Shown here piece by piece: positions 1 to 6,705 of a DNA stretch of 9,948 nucleotides (the stretch's first letter is position 1; each line of letters starts with the position of its first letter). Origin of the DNA: Deltaproteobacteria bacterium (GTDB lineage: Bacteria > Desulfobacterota > Binatia > Binatales > Binataceae); the NCBI GenBank assembly GCA_027403435.1, contig DAHZDR010000336.1, positions 1 through 9,948 on the forward strand, given 5' to 3'. A model generated the notes under the pieces. That model searched no databases. It was not told where the DNA came from and saw only the letters and a list, made by a program, of their open reading frames with translations. The position numbers and the translations under genes are program-made.

Positions 1-1152
1 CAGCACTTCCATGATCAGCTTGAGCTTCGGAATCACGGTCTTGGGCGTGCCGATGATGATCTGCAGGCCGTCCTGCGCCTTCTGATAATTGCGGTAAATC
101 TTCTCTTTGGCTTCCGCGATGCTGATCTGGCCCTTGCGCAAACGGTCGCGCGTATCGCCGCCCTGCTTGGGGATGCCGATATGCCGCAACTCGCCGCTCT
201 GCGACTCCTTGAGCTTTTCCGAGGTGATGCCGAGAAAGCCGTAGTCGGTCGCCTGTCTGGCCAGGCGGCGCGTCGCCTCCTTGGAATTATAGCCCGGTGG
301 CAGCGTATGTTCGGGCCGCGAGAAATTCGCCGCGCCGCCGCCAAACAGCGCGCACTTGCCCTGCTCCTGCGCCTCGGCTTCGGTCTCGGCGACGTGAATC
401 TGCTGCAGGTAGCCGAAATTCTCGGTACCCGCCTGATAGCCTTCCGCCGCCGCGGTTTGGCCGTAGAGGTTCCACAACTCGACCGTCGATTGCAGCGCGG
501 TGCCCAGCCCGATGTAGGGGTAGCGATGCTTCGCGCACCAGACCACCGTTTCGGCGCTGATTACGCCCGGAATCCAGATGGGCGGACGCGGCTTCTGATA
601 CGGCATCGCCCACGGATTGACGTAACGGAAATTGAAATGCTTGCCTTCCCAGCGAAACGGGCCGGGCTTGGTCCAGCAGGCGAGCACCAGGTCGTGCGCC
701 TCGTTGAAATATTCGCGGTTATAGGCGGGATTGGCCTGATTGAAAATCTGCTCGCTGCCCGCGCCGCGCACCCATCCGGGAACCAGCCGGCCCTTCGAGA
801 TCAAATCGATTTCCGCCAGCTCCTCGGCCAGCCGCACCGGGTTCTTCACCACCGGCAGCGGATTGCCCAGCAGCACGATGCGCACTTTACTGGTGATGCG
901 CGCGAGGATCGCCGCCTCGACGTTCATCACGGCGCCCATGCAAAACGGGTTGCCGTGATGCTCGTTGAGCATGATGCCGTCAAAGCCGACTTCCTCGGCG
1001 TAAACGTCTTCGTCGAGGTACTCGTTATAGAGCCGCGCGCCGACCTGCGCGTCGTAAAAGCGGTTCGGCACGCCGAAGAAACTGCGGTTGGCGATTACTT
1101 CATCTTCCGGCACGTCGCGGTACGGACGTTCGGTGAAATACATTATATGCAT
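1..1152 (-). CDS. Luciferase-like (LLM class) flavin-dependent monooxygenase, C-terminus cut by window edge
   Basis: The reading frame is open from an ATG at 1152 to the left edge, giving 384 residues without a stop; the C-terminus lies outside. The protein resembles the bacterial luciferase-like TIM-barrel family, which uses reduced FMN or F420 to oxidise organic substrates in the cytoplasm. Visible support: an early beta strand followed by an EHHG motif near residues 64-67, typical of this family; a segment NPVRLAEELAEIDLISKGRL followed by GWVRGAGSEQ, where the family usually has a conserved flavin/phosphate-binding stretch; PRPPIWIPG in the middle; and a GTPKTVIPKLK segment close to the edge, typical of the C-terminal part. 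An AAGGAG ribosome site (1160-1165) sits 7 nt before the ATG, so this start is preferred over the in-frame ATG at 1143. It follows the alpha/beta hydrolase by 27 nt and is probably the last of three co-transcribed genes. Cofactor and substrate cannot be told. Confidence 0.88.
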   Translation of the reverse strand, partial: MHIMYFTERPYRDVPEDEVIANRSFFGVPNRFYDAQVGARLYNEYLDEDVYAEEVGFDGIMLNEHHGNPFCMGAVMNVEAAILARITSKVRIVLLGNPLPVVKNPVRLAEELAEIDLISKGRLVPGWVRGAGSEQIFNQANPAYNREYFNEAHDLVLACWTKPGPFRWEGKHFNFRYVNPWAMPYQKPRPPIWIPGVISAETVVWCAKHRYPYIGLGTALQSTVELWNLYGQTAAAEGYQAGTENFGYLQQIHVAETEAEAQEQGKCALFGGGAANFSRPEHTLPPGYNSKEATRRLARQATDYGFLGITSEKLKESQSGELRHIGIPKQGGDTRDRLRKGQISIAEAKEKIYRNYQKAQDGLQIIIGTPKTVIPKLKLIMEVL

Positions 1153-1179
1153 TGTTCGACTCCTTGTCCCACGTCCGTT

Positions 1180-1971
1180 TCAGGCGAGAAACTCGCGCAC
1201 CAGTTTGATGAACTCGGCCGACTTCTCGATCTCCGGGCGATGCCCGCATTGATCGAAAATCGCCAGCCTGGTTTCCGTGTTCTTGAGCGCGTTCTTGTAG
1301 GCTTCGGCCGCGCTCACCGGCACGGTCGCGTCCTCGCGGCCCCAGATGATCTGCGTCGGCAGTCCCTTAACCCCTTCGAGGAAGTAGGGCAGGCTCGGGT
1401 TGTGCAGGATGGGATCCCACGCGATCCGCGCGCTCTCGGTCCGCGCCTCCTCGAACGCCTCGAATTGTTCGGGCGTGCGCTCGCCGCCATAGAGTTTGCG
1501 GAACTCCGGCGTGGCCGCCGCGTCATAGACCGTCGCATTGAGCTGCGTGCCGATCGTCATCGCGAAGACGTCCAGGATTTCGCCTTCGGGCGGCTTGATC
1601 CCTGACGGCGCCACCAGCACCATCTTGCGGAACTGCTGGCTGTTCGCCGTCGCCATCTCGGCCGCGGTCCAGCCGCCGAGCGAAAAGCCGATCACGTCGA
1701 TCGGCGCGAGGTTCAGCTCGCGCAGCACCCACGAGTAGAACATCCCGAGCTCGTGGACGTTGCGAATCTGCTCGACCCGCGGCGACTTGCCCATCCCCGG
1801 CTGAATCGGAATCACCAGAGTGCGCTCTTTCGCCAGCGCCTCGTGATAGGACATCCAGCCCGGATGGCCAAGTTCCTCATGCAGGATCAGAAGCGGCTTG
1901 CCTTGTCCGCCCTTGACGATTGCGAGGTCAGTCCCCGCGACATGGGTGATTTCCTCGGTCCATTCTGCCAT
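1180..1971 (-). CDS. Alpha/beta hydrolase
   Basis: A complete 263-residue protein with the alpha/beta hydrolase layout. The nucleophile elbow GFSLGG places the catalytic serine at residue 97. The acid is probably Asp214 in GREDATVP, and the base His244 in QCGHRPE. The HEELG stretch at 31-35 sits where the family has its HG oxyanion loop, but with E in place of the usual glycine. Residues about 130-200 form the cap region that sets substrate choice. There is no signal peptide, so it is cytoplasmic. Length matches single-domain esterases and C-C bond hydrolases of the MhpC/BphD type; the exact reaction is unknown. A GGAGGA site (1982-1987) lies 10 nt before the ATG. It sits between the CoA-transferase (147 nt upstream) and the monooxygenase (27 nt downstream), all on the minus strand, which suggests a shared catabolic pathway. 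Confidence 0.88.
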   Translation of the reverse strand: MAEWTEEITHVAGTDLAIVKGGQGKPLLILHEELGHPGWMSYHEALAKERTLVIPIQPGMGKSPRVEQIRNVHELGMFYSWVLRELNLAPIDVIGFSLGGWTAAEMATANSQQFRKMVLVAPSGIKPPEGEILDVFAMTIGTQLNATVYDAAATPEFRKLYGGERTPEQFEAFEEARTESARIAWDPILHNPSLPYFLEGVKGLPTQIIWGREDATVPVSAAEAYKNALKNTETRLAIFDQCGHRPEIEKSAEFIKLVREFLA

Positions 1972-2118
1972 CTGACGTGAATCCTCCGTATGATGCGCGG
2001 CGATGGGCGCCCTGGGGGTCGCTTTCGCCGGCGAGTTCTGGCGACCGGAGAGTCGCCTCCGGCGCTATTCGCGAACGCGATTTTCGCGCGTCGCTGATCG
2101 ATCTGCGGCTGTGGCCGC
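1972..2118 (-). other. Intra-operon spacer with two overlapping, mutually exclusive hairpins
   Basis: This 147-nt gap between the CoA-transferase and the hydrolase is unusually long for the operon and holds no credible gene. At 2040-2057 GGCGAC pairs with GTCGCC around a 6-nt loop. At 2045-2062 CCGGAG pairs with CTCCGG around a 6-nt loop. The two stems share bases and cannot form together. Palindromic TTCGCGAA and several CGCG blocks follow at about 2069-2092. Neither stem is followed by a T run in either direction, so it is not a classical terminator. It may be a REP-like extragenic palindrome or a processing or stability element; this is inference. Confidence 0.4.
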
Positions 2119-3363
2119 TTATATCACATTTTCGGCTTCGGCGGCCTGCGCCGGCGCTTTCAACAGCACCTGCTCGGCGTAAAGGTCGCCAATCTGCGCG
2201 TCCGTCAGGCCCAGCATCTCGCGCATCACAGCCTCGTTGTCCTCGCCGACCAGCGACGCCCGTAAATCCGTCCGGTCCGGATAATTCGAAAACTTTACCG
2301 GCATCGCCGGCAGGTCGAAATCCCCAAAGCGCGGATCCGTGACCCGCCGCACGGTCTTGCGCCCGCGCATATGCGGATGCGCGACGGCTTCCTGAATCGA
2401 CAGCACGGGCGCGCATGGCACGCGTTCCTTATCCAGCGCCGTGACCGCCGCGTCGCGGTCGGGAAAGGTCGCGAACCACTGTTCGATAATCTCTTTCAGC
2501 GCCGCGTTGTTGCGCACACGCCGGCCGTTGGTGCGAAAACGCTCGTCCTGAACCAGTTCCGGCATGCCCATCGCGCGCGCCAGACGCGGAAATTCATGCT
2601 GCTGGACCAGCAGCATAATATAGCCGTCTTTGGCCTTGAATACGCCAGAAGGGCTGCCCACCGGATGCTGTGAGCCGTTGCGCCGCGGCTTGTAGGTGTC
2701 GGGCCGCAGCGACAGCACCGGCACGCTCAATTCGTGCATATGGAAGTAGGTGTCCATCAAGGAGGCGTCGAGGTGCTGTCCCTTGCCGGTGCGCTCGGCA
2801 TTGAGGAGCGCGTAGCCCACGGCCATCGCGGCGGCGACCCCGGTCGAAATGTCGCCGATCGCCATCGTCGGCACGATTGGCGGCCGATCCGGCTCGCCCA
2901 GCAAATCGGTGACGCCGGCGAACGCCGAGCCAATAAAATCATAGCCCGGGCGCTGGCTCAGCGGACCGCTTTGGCCCGCCACCGAAATCGAGCACATCAC
3001 CAGCTTCGGATTAAGCTGGCGCAGCGTCTCATAGCCGAAGCCCATCGCGGAAATTACGCCGGGCGAGAAATTTTCCACCACGACGTTGATTTTCGGAATC
3101 ATCGCGAGGAGCAATTCCGTCGCTCGCGGATTGCGCAAATCGATCCCGAGGCTGCGTTTGCTGTGACTATGCTGGAAGTAATAGGTGCTCATCCCGTCCT
3201 TGACGAGACCGAGCCTGCGCACGTGATCGCCTTCGGGCGATCGCTCGACTTTGATCACGTCGGCGCCCAGCTCCGCCATGATTCGCGTGCAGGTCGGCCC
3301 CGCCACGAAATGCGTGAAATCAAGAACATGGTAACCTTTGAGCATGTGCGCCTGCTGCTCCAT
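2119..3363 (-). CDS. CaiB/BaiF (class III) CoA-transferase
   Basis: Encodes a 414-residue protein, the normal length for class III CoA-transferases, which move CoA between carboxylic acids through an enzyme-bound aspartyl intermediate. The N-terminus has the typical Rossmann start: VLDFTHFVAGP, then LGADVIKVE, then a GD pair. The catalytic aspartate is most likely Asp171 in AIGDISTG, matching Asp169 of formyl-CoA transferase and CaiB. GKGQHLDASLMD near 194-204 and SPSGVFKAKDGYIML further on are also family hallmarks. The ATG at 3363 is chosen because an AGGAGAGG ribosome site (3371-3378) ends 7 nt upstream; an in-frame TTG at 3369 would overcrowd that site. It is the first gene of the minus-strand operon, ahead of the hydrolase and the monooxygenase. 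It probably activates the pathway substrate as a CoA thioester; acyl donor and acceptor cannot be read from sequence. Cytoplasmic. Confidence 0.93.
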   Translation of the reverse strand: MEQQAHMLKGYHVLDFTHFVAGPTCTRIMAELGADVIKVERSPEGDHVRRLGLVKDGMSTYYFQHSHSKRSLGIDLRNPRATELLLAMIPKINVVVENFSPGVISAMGFGYETLRQLNPKLVMCSISVAGQSGPLSQRPGYDFIGSAFAGVTDLLGEPDRPPIVPTMAIGDISTGVAAAMAVGYALLNAERTGKGQHLDASLMDTYFHMHELSVPVLSLRPDTYKPRRNGSQHPVGSPSGVFKAKDGYIMLLVQQHEFPRLARAMGMPELVQDERFRTNGRRVRNNAALKEIIEQWFATFPDRDAAVTALDKERVPCAPVLSIQEAVAHPHMRGRKTVRRVTDPRFGDFDLPAMPVKFSNYPDRTDLRASLVGEDNEAVMREMLGLTDAQIGDLYAEQVLLKAPAQAAEAENVI

Positions 3364-3375
3364 GATCAAACCTCT

Positions 3376-3408
3376 CCTAATGTTAGGTGCGGTCAGGCCA
3401 AAGCCGCA
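3376..3408. promoter_or_regulatory. Inverted repeats over the start site and leader of the CoA-transferase gene (possible operator)
   Basis: TGCGG (3388-3392) and CCGCA (3404-3408) form an inverted repeat that touches the predicted -10 box and transcription start. CCTAA (3376-3380) and TTAGG (3383-3387) form a second, compact inverted repeat that overlaps the ribosome binding site. Both are short and could occur by chance, but their place is where a repressor or a leader structure would act. No regulator gene of the operon is visible in the window. Confidence 0.25.
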
Positions 3409-3437
3409 TCATAGTAATTTTCGGCCTCAAGTGTCCA
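3408..3437 (-). promoter_or_regulatory. Sigma70-like promoter of the CoA-transferase operon
   Basis: Reading the minus strand, a -35 box TGGACA (3432-3437) and a -10 box TATGAT (3408-3413) each match the consensus in five of six positions and are 18 nt apart. Transcription would begin near 3401, giving a leader of roughly 38 nt before the ATG at 3363. The stretch is the most AT-rich part of the divergent spacer. No experimental support is available. Confidence 0.5.
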
Positions 3438-3503
3438 TTGGCGGCGAAGTCCGCTTCGTGCAAGGCTGGCGGCCATGAATTCGCCGGCGGCGGCCGATGA
3501 CTC

Positions 3504-3508
3504 GGAGG
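3504..3508 (+). promoter_or_regulatory. Ribosome binding site that fixes the start of the RidA-like gene
   Basis: GGAGG lies 8 nt before an ATG at 3517. The longer in-frame ATG at 3475 has only a weak AAGG-type site upstream and would add 14 residues of low complexity rich in Ala and Asp. The site favours the shorter protein. Confidence 0.55.
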
Positions 3509-3516
3509 CAATTGCG

Positions 3517-4266
3517 ATGCTTGTCGAAAATCCCCAGGGCGGTTACAGCTTTGTCGCCGGCGGAGCGGCTTTTTCCGCCGGATGCGTCGCGCGGGCGGAC
3601 TTCGAAATCGTCCACGCGGCGATTCGGCCCGCGCTGCCGCTCGAAGCCGGCTTCGACCTCGTTGCGCGCCATCTCGAAAGCCTCGGCCGGCCGCGCGCGG
3701 CGCTCTGCGGCGTGCAGCTGCGGATTCCCGCGCCGCTCACCCCCGCCCAATTCGAGGAATTCAATCGTCCGTATGTCGAAGGAATGCAAGCGTGGGGACT
3801 GGCCGTGGACGGGCGGATTCCGGTCGCCCGCACCAACGTCGCGCCGGCGGCGATCCGCGTCGCCCATCCGCTAATCGCCGGCTTCCACTTCACGGCGCCC
3901 GCGACCGCCACGGGCGCCACTTTCGTGCTTTCCGGCGCCGCCGAGGTCGCCCCGGGACCGTCCGGCAAGCCGGAAGTCGTCGCGCGCGGCGATATCTCCG
4001 CCGAGGGCATCGCGCGCAAACTCGACGCGGTCGTCGCGACGCTGTCCGGCCAGCTTGAACGGATCGGCGCCGCATGGCCGGACGCCACCGCCGTCAATCT
4101 CTATACCGTCCACGACCCGCATCCGCTGATGCCGTCTTTGTTGGCGCGAATTGGCGCGGGTGGCGACGGCCTGACCTGGCATTTTGCGCGTCCACCGGTG
4201 ACCGGTCTCGAAGTTGAAATCGACGCCCACGCCGTCCGCCGCGCGATCGTCATTTCCGGGCGATGA
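3517..4266 (+). CDS. Putative double-domain RidA/YjgF-like protein
   Basis: A 249-residue protein (263 if begun at 3475). The C-terminal half reads like RidA/YjgF: FVLSGAAEV, GDISAEGIARKLDAVVATL, then VNLYTVHD, and finally an ARPPVTGLEVEIDAHAV segment with Arg225 where RidA has its substrate-binding arginine. The N-terminal half shows a weaker copy of the same order: GGYSFVAGG, a helix around FDLVARHLESLG, FEEFNRPYVEGM, then ARTNVAP with Arg105 in the matching place. RidA proteins hydrolyse reactive enamine/imine intermediates; chorismatases also use two RidA-like halves but are about 340 residues. No signal peptide or membrane segment is seen. The gene is divergent from the CoA-transferase operon and its stop lies 4 nt from the stop of the Fur gene on the other strand. 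The domain call rests on motif reading alone, and catalysis is unproven. Confidence 0.6.
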   Translation: MLVENPQGGYSFVAGGAAFSAGCVARADFEIVHAAIRPALPLEAGFDLVARHLESLGRPRAALCGVQLRIPAPLTPAQFEEFNRPYVEGMQAWGLAVDGRIPVARTNVAPAAIRVAHPLIAGFHFTAPATATGATFVLSGAAEVAPGPSGKPEVVARGDISAEGIARKLDAVVATLSGQLERIGAAWPDATAVNLYTVHDPHPLMPSLLARIGAGGDGLTWHFARPPVTGLEVEIDAHAVRRAIVISGR

Positions 4267-4270
4267 CGGT

Positions 4271-4789
4271 TTATGGTTGCCGCACCGGCTCTTTCGCACG
4301 GCATTCCGCGCAAAGGCCGTACAGCTCCATCTTATGATGCGTCAGGAACACTCCGAGCTTGTCCGCGATCGAATCCTGCATCCGTTCGATCTCGTCGCTT
4401 GTGAACTCGATAATCCGCCCGCAGGCTTCGCAGATGAAGTGGTCGTGATGGTGGTCGCCGGCGACTTCATAGCGCGCCTGTCCTTCTTCAAAGTGACGCT
4501 CAAACAGTAAATTGCAATCCTTGAGCAGCTTCAGCGTGCGATAGATTGTCGCATAGCCGACGTGTTGATTGATCTTTTTGACTTCCGCGTAAAGCTCTTC
4601 GGCGCTGATATGGCGGCCCAGTTCGAAGAACACCCGCGCGATATCGTCGCGCGGCGCGGTCGATTTAAGTCCCCGTTCGCGCAGGCGCTCATGGAACAGA
4701 CGGATCCGCTCCGCCGCCGTGACGCGGCCGCGCCGCTCCCTGGACGGGGATACCGGGTGTCGCGCTGGATCGCTTGGCGCCATCTCCAT
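4271..4789 (-). CDS. fur: Fur-family transcriptional regulator (ferric uptake regulator type)
   Basis: A 172-residue DNA-binding metalloregulator. The winged helix spans about 27-105, with HISAEELYAEV and the recognition helix region VGYATIYRTLKLL. The C-terminal dimerisation domain begins at HHHDHFIC. By comparison with E. coli Fur, the residues matching the sensory metal sites are all present: His60, Glu108, His115 and His117 for one site, and His114, Asp116, Glu135 and His152 for the other. CEAC (120-123) and CAEC (160-163) would hold a structural zinc. This pattern favours a true Fur over PerR, Zur or Mur, though specificity cannot be proven. There is a basic extension of about 20 residues before the first helix. 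Two ATGs compete: 4789, and 4783, which has the better-spaced AGGG site (4793-4796, 9 nt). It follows the 95-aa gene by 9 nt, so the two are co-transcribed. No clear Fur box was found in the window. Confidence 0.9.
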   Translation of the reverse strand: MEMAPSDPARHPVSPSRERRGRVTAAERIRLFHERLRERGLKSTAPRDDIARVFFELGRHISAEELYAEVKKINQHVGYATIYRTLKLLKDCNLLFERHFEEGQARYEVAGDHHHDHFICEACGRIIEFTSDEIERMQDSIADKLGVFLTHHKMELYGLCAECRAKEPVRQP

Positions 4790-4798
4790 CGGCCCTGA

Positions 4799-5086
4799 TC
4801 ATTCCGGCGTCGCCTGCACGATACGGCGCGCCGCCGGCGACAAATAGACCTCTTCGAGGTTCCGCCCGCGCATCGCCTCGGCCAGCACCTCTATTTGCTC
4901 CGCCGCCGGCTGCTCGCGGTCGAGAATTACCAGATTCTTCTGGCGCAAGCGGCAGGCGCCGCCGCGCGCGCGATAGCCCACCTCGCGCAGCAGCTTCTCG
5001 CGCCGCACTTCGAGACCGAGCCGTGTGGCCGCCTCGGCCAGTTCATCGACCAATCCCAACAGCCGTGTTTCCTTGCTCGTGCTCAT
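4799..5086 (-). CDS. Small uncharacterised protein, co-transcribed with fur
   Basis: A 95-residue soluble protein that I do not recognise by name. It has an amphipathic N-terminal helix (about 6-30), a central basic stretch with GGACRLRQKNLVILD (about 42-56) that would form beta strands, and a second helix near PAAEQIEVLAEAMRG. It ends with LEEVYLSPAARRIV. The alternation of conserved-looking Gly, Cys, Arg and Asp residues and the tight coupling to fur argue that it is real. A single cysteine at about residue 45 makes an independent metal site unlikely. An AAGG site lies 4 nt before the ATG. Its stop is 9 nt from the fur start, so it is the first gene of a two-gene operon. It is divergent from the stress-protein gene with 113 nt between. 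A role with Fur is inference from position only. Confidence 0.7.
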   Translation of the reverse strand: MSTSKETRLLGLVDELAEAATRLGLEVRREKLLREVGYRARGGACRLRQKNLVILDREQPAAEQIEVLAEAMRGRNLEEVYLSPAARRIVQATPE

Positions 5087-5143
5087 GGCGCCTTAGCCCC
5101 CGGTTTGCGCCCGGACCCGTCAAAACCGCCGCCGCTCCCGGGC

Positions 5144-5172
5144 TTGAGAGGCGCGCGCATGCATGGTATCGC
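5144..5172 (+). promoter_or_regulatory. Candidate promoter of the universal stress protein gene
   Basis: TTGAGA (5144-5149, five of six consensus bases) is followed after 17 nt by TATCGC (5167-5172), which is only a partial -10 box but has a TG one base upstream, as in extended -10 promoters. Transcription would start around 5179, about 20 nt before the ATG. GC richness makes the call tentative. Confidence 0.3.
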
Positions 5173-5199
5173 GAAACTCGGGATCGGGGGATACGTCCG

Positions 5200-6036
5200 A
5201 TGATCAAACGGATTCTCGTTGGTATCGACACGTCCGCGCACGCCCGCACCGCGCAAAGCTACGCGTTTCATCTGGCGCGCCGTCTCGGCGCCACGCTAAT
5301 CGGTTTGCACGTGGTCGATATTGTGTCAATCGAGGGTTCGCTGCTGCATGATATCTCAGGTTCGCTCGGACTTGAACCCTATCTCGATTTCTCCTCCAGG
5401 ATGCGCGAGGTGCTGAACGCCCGCGGCAAGGCCGTGCTCGACGAATTCGCCCACGCCGCCCGCCGCGAGCGCGTCGCGGCGGAGACCCTGCTCGATATCG
5501 GCGTGATCGCCAACCAGATTTGCGATCGCGCCAAGGCCGCCGATCTGGTGGTCATCGGCCATCGCGGCGTCAACGAGCGTTTTTCGACCGGCCTGCTCGG
5601 TTCGGCGACCGAAAGCGTGGCGCGCAAATCGCCGCGTCCGCTGTTCGTTTCGCCGATCCGTTTCCGCGAAATCGCCCATCCGCTGCTGGCCTATGACGGC
5701 AGCGACCGCGCCGCCCGCGCGATGCGCGCGGCGGCGGAACTGTGCGCCACCCTGGCGACGCCGCTCACCGTGATCACCGCCGCCCGCGACGCCAAACTTG
5801 GCGAACGCACGCTCGCCGAAGCCCGCGCCTATCTCGCACCGTATCCGCTCAAGGCCGATTTCCACCTGATTCCCGGCCACGCCCACGAAGGCATTATCGG
5901 CGCGCTTAAGCAGTTCGACGCCGACTTGCTGTTCGTCGGCGCCTTCGGCCATAGCCGCATTATCGAGATGGTGCTCGGATCCAACACCGAGTATCTGCTG
6001 CGCAACGCGCCCTGCCCGATTTTCATGTCCCGCTGA
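5200..6036 (+). CDS. Tandem-domain universal stress protein (UspA family)
   Basis: A 278-residue protein made of two Usp domains, about 1-155 and 160-278. Usp proteins bind ATP and help survival under stress, starvation and redox challenge; tandem forms act as cytoplasmic dimers of pseudo-dimers. Domain 1 opens with RILVGIDTSAHA and carries a GHRG...GS nucleotide motif at 120-135, one residue longer than the usual G-2x-G-9x-G(S/T) spacing. Domain 2 opens with LLAYDGSDRA and has an exact G-2x-G-9x-GS motif at 247-261, so ATP binding is likely. The ATG at 5200 is chosen because the family sequence begins at MIKRILVGID and a GGGGG stretch lies 9 nt upstream; the frame is open further upstream but codes for Pro/Ala/Arg-rich nonsense antisense to the neighbouring genes. 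It is divergent from the fur operon and precedes the Nudix gene by 141 nt. Confidence 0.92.
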   Translation: MIKRILVGIDTSAHARTAQSYAFHLARRLGATLIGLHVVDIVSIEGSLLHDISGSLGLEPYLDFSSRMREVLNARGKAVLDEFAHAARRERVAAETLLDIGVIANQICDRAKAADLVVIGHRGVNERFSTGLLGSATESVARKSPRPLFVSPIRFREIAHPLLAYDGSDRAARAMRAAAELCATLATPLTVITAARDAKLGERTLAEARAYLAPYPLKADFHLIPGHAHEGIIGALKQFDADLLFVGAFGHSRIIEMVLGSNTEYLLRNAPCPIFMSR

Positions 6037-6122
6037 CGCGCTGGCGTTCAATTCATCGGCTTCGAACGCCCGTTCCCGTCACGATTATCGCCGCGCGCCG
6101 CCGCCGGCAATCCCACCGCCAA

Positions 6123-6150
6123 CCGCGTAAGCCAGCTTCGGCTTGCGTGG
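6123..6150. other. Stem-loop between the stress protein and Nudix genes
   Basis: An 11-bp stem including two G-T pairs (6123-6133 with 6140-6150) encloses a 6-nt loop. It stands 27 nt before the Nudix ATG. No T run follows, so it is not a classical rho-independent terminator. It could attenuate or protect the transcript. Confidence 0.3.
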
Positions 6151-6177
6151 CGCGCGCTCCGGCAGGATGCTTGCCTG

Positions 6178-6705
6178 ATGGCTATCAACCGCCGACCAGT
6201 GCTGAAACTCGGCGTCGTCGATTTCGGCGTCGAGCGCGCCGAATTGCCCAACGGCGTCACGATCGATCTCGCCGTGATTCGCCATCCCGGCGCCGCCGCG
6301 ATCGTCGCGCTCGACGCCGACGGCGCGCTCGTGATGCTGCGGCAGTATCGTCACGCCGCTGGGGGATGGCTGCGCGAAATTCCGGCCGGATGCCTGAATC
6401 CGGGGGAAACGCCGCGCCAATGCGCCGAACGCGAACTGTGCGAGGAGGCCGGATTGGCCGCGCGCCGATGGGATCAACTGGGTATAATCGTCACAATTCC
6501 GAGTTTCTGCGACGAACGCATTACCCTGTTTCTCGCGCGCGAGCTTTCACCGGCGACCGGCGTACTCGACCATGACGAGGTGATCGAAGTCGAACGGATA
6601 AAACTGGACGACGCCGCCCGGATGGTCCGCCGGGGCGACATAACCGACGCCAAGACGATCGCGGCGCTGTTCCATACGCGCGCCTTTCTCGAAGAAAACC
6701 ACTGA
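6178..6705 (+). CDS. Nudix hydrolase, ADP-ribose pyrophosphatase type
   Basis: A 175-residue enzyme with a perfect Nudix box at 71-93 (G-x5-E-x7-REL-x-EE-x-GL), which binds divalent metal and cleaves nucleoside diphosphates linked to another group. The flanks identify the ADP-ribose/ADP-sugar pyrophosphatase subgroup: LRQYRHA (about 54-60) and LREIPAG (65-71) before the box, and IPSFCDERITLFLA (107-120) after it, where the acidic residues complete the metal site. Products from ADP-ribose would be AMP and ribose 5-phosphate, a clearance reaction for NAD breakdown. It has no signal peptide. Length is slightly below the roughly 200 residues of E. coli NudF. An AGGA stretch lies 10 nt before the ATG, a weak ribosome site. 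It follows the stress protein by 141 nt on the same strand and may share its transcript. True substrate preference is unknown. Confidence 0.9.
   Translation: MAINRRPVLKLGVVDFGVERAELPNGVTIDLAVIRHPGAAAIVALDADGALVMLRQYRHAAGGWLREIPAGCLNPGETPRQCAERELCEEAGLAARRWDQLGIIVTIPSFCDERITLFLARELSPATGVLDHDEVIEVERIKLDDAARMVRRGDITDAKTIAALFHTRAFLEENH

Noticed and set aside
181..1605. A 474-codon open frame on the plus strand, opposite the monooxygenase and the hydrolase
   Set aside because: It spans two well-supported minus-strand genes and the gap between them, is rich in Arg, Ala and Leu, and shows no domain. Long antisense frames are expected at this GC content.
1928..2416. A 162-codon minus-strand frame across the operon spacer
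   Set aside because: It overlaps the ends of both the CoA-transferase and the hydrolase in another frame and has an Arg/Ser-rich composition without domains.
3543..4097. Several overlapping frames on both strands within the RidA-like gene
   Set aside because: All are low-complexity Arg/Ala/Pro products; only the 3517-4266 frame shows a folded-domain pattern and a strong ribosome site.
4774..5199. N-terminal extension of the universal stress protein (142 extra codons)
   Set aside because: The extension is Pro/Ala/Arg-rich and lies antisense to the 95-aa gene; the Usp domain starts exactly at the ATG at 5200.
5087..5199. A Fur box in the divergent spacer between the fur operon and the stress protein gene
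   Set aside because: No stretch resembles the AT-rich inverted repeat of the known Fur site; autoregulation cannot be claimed.
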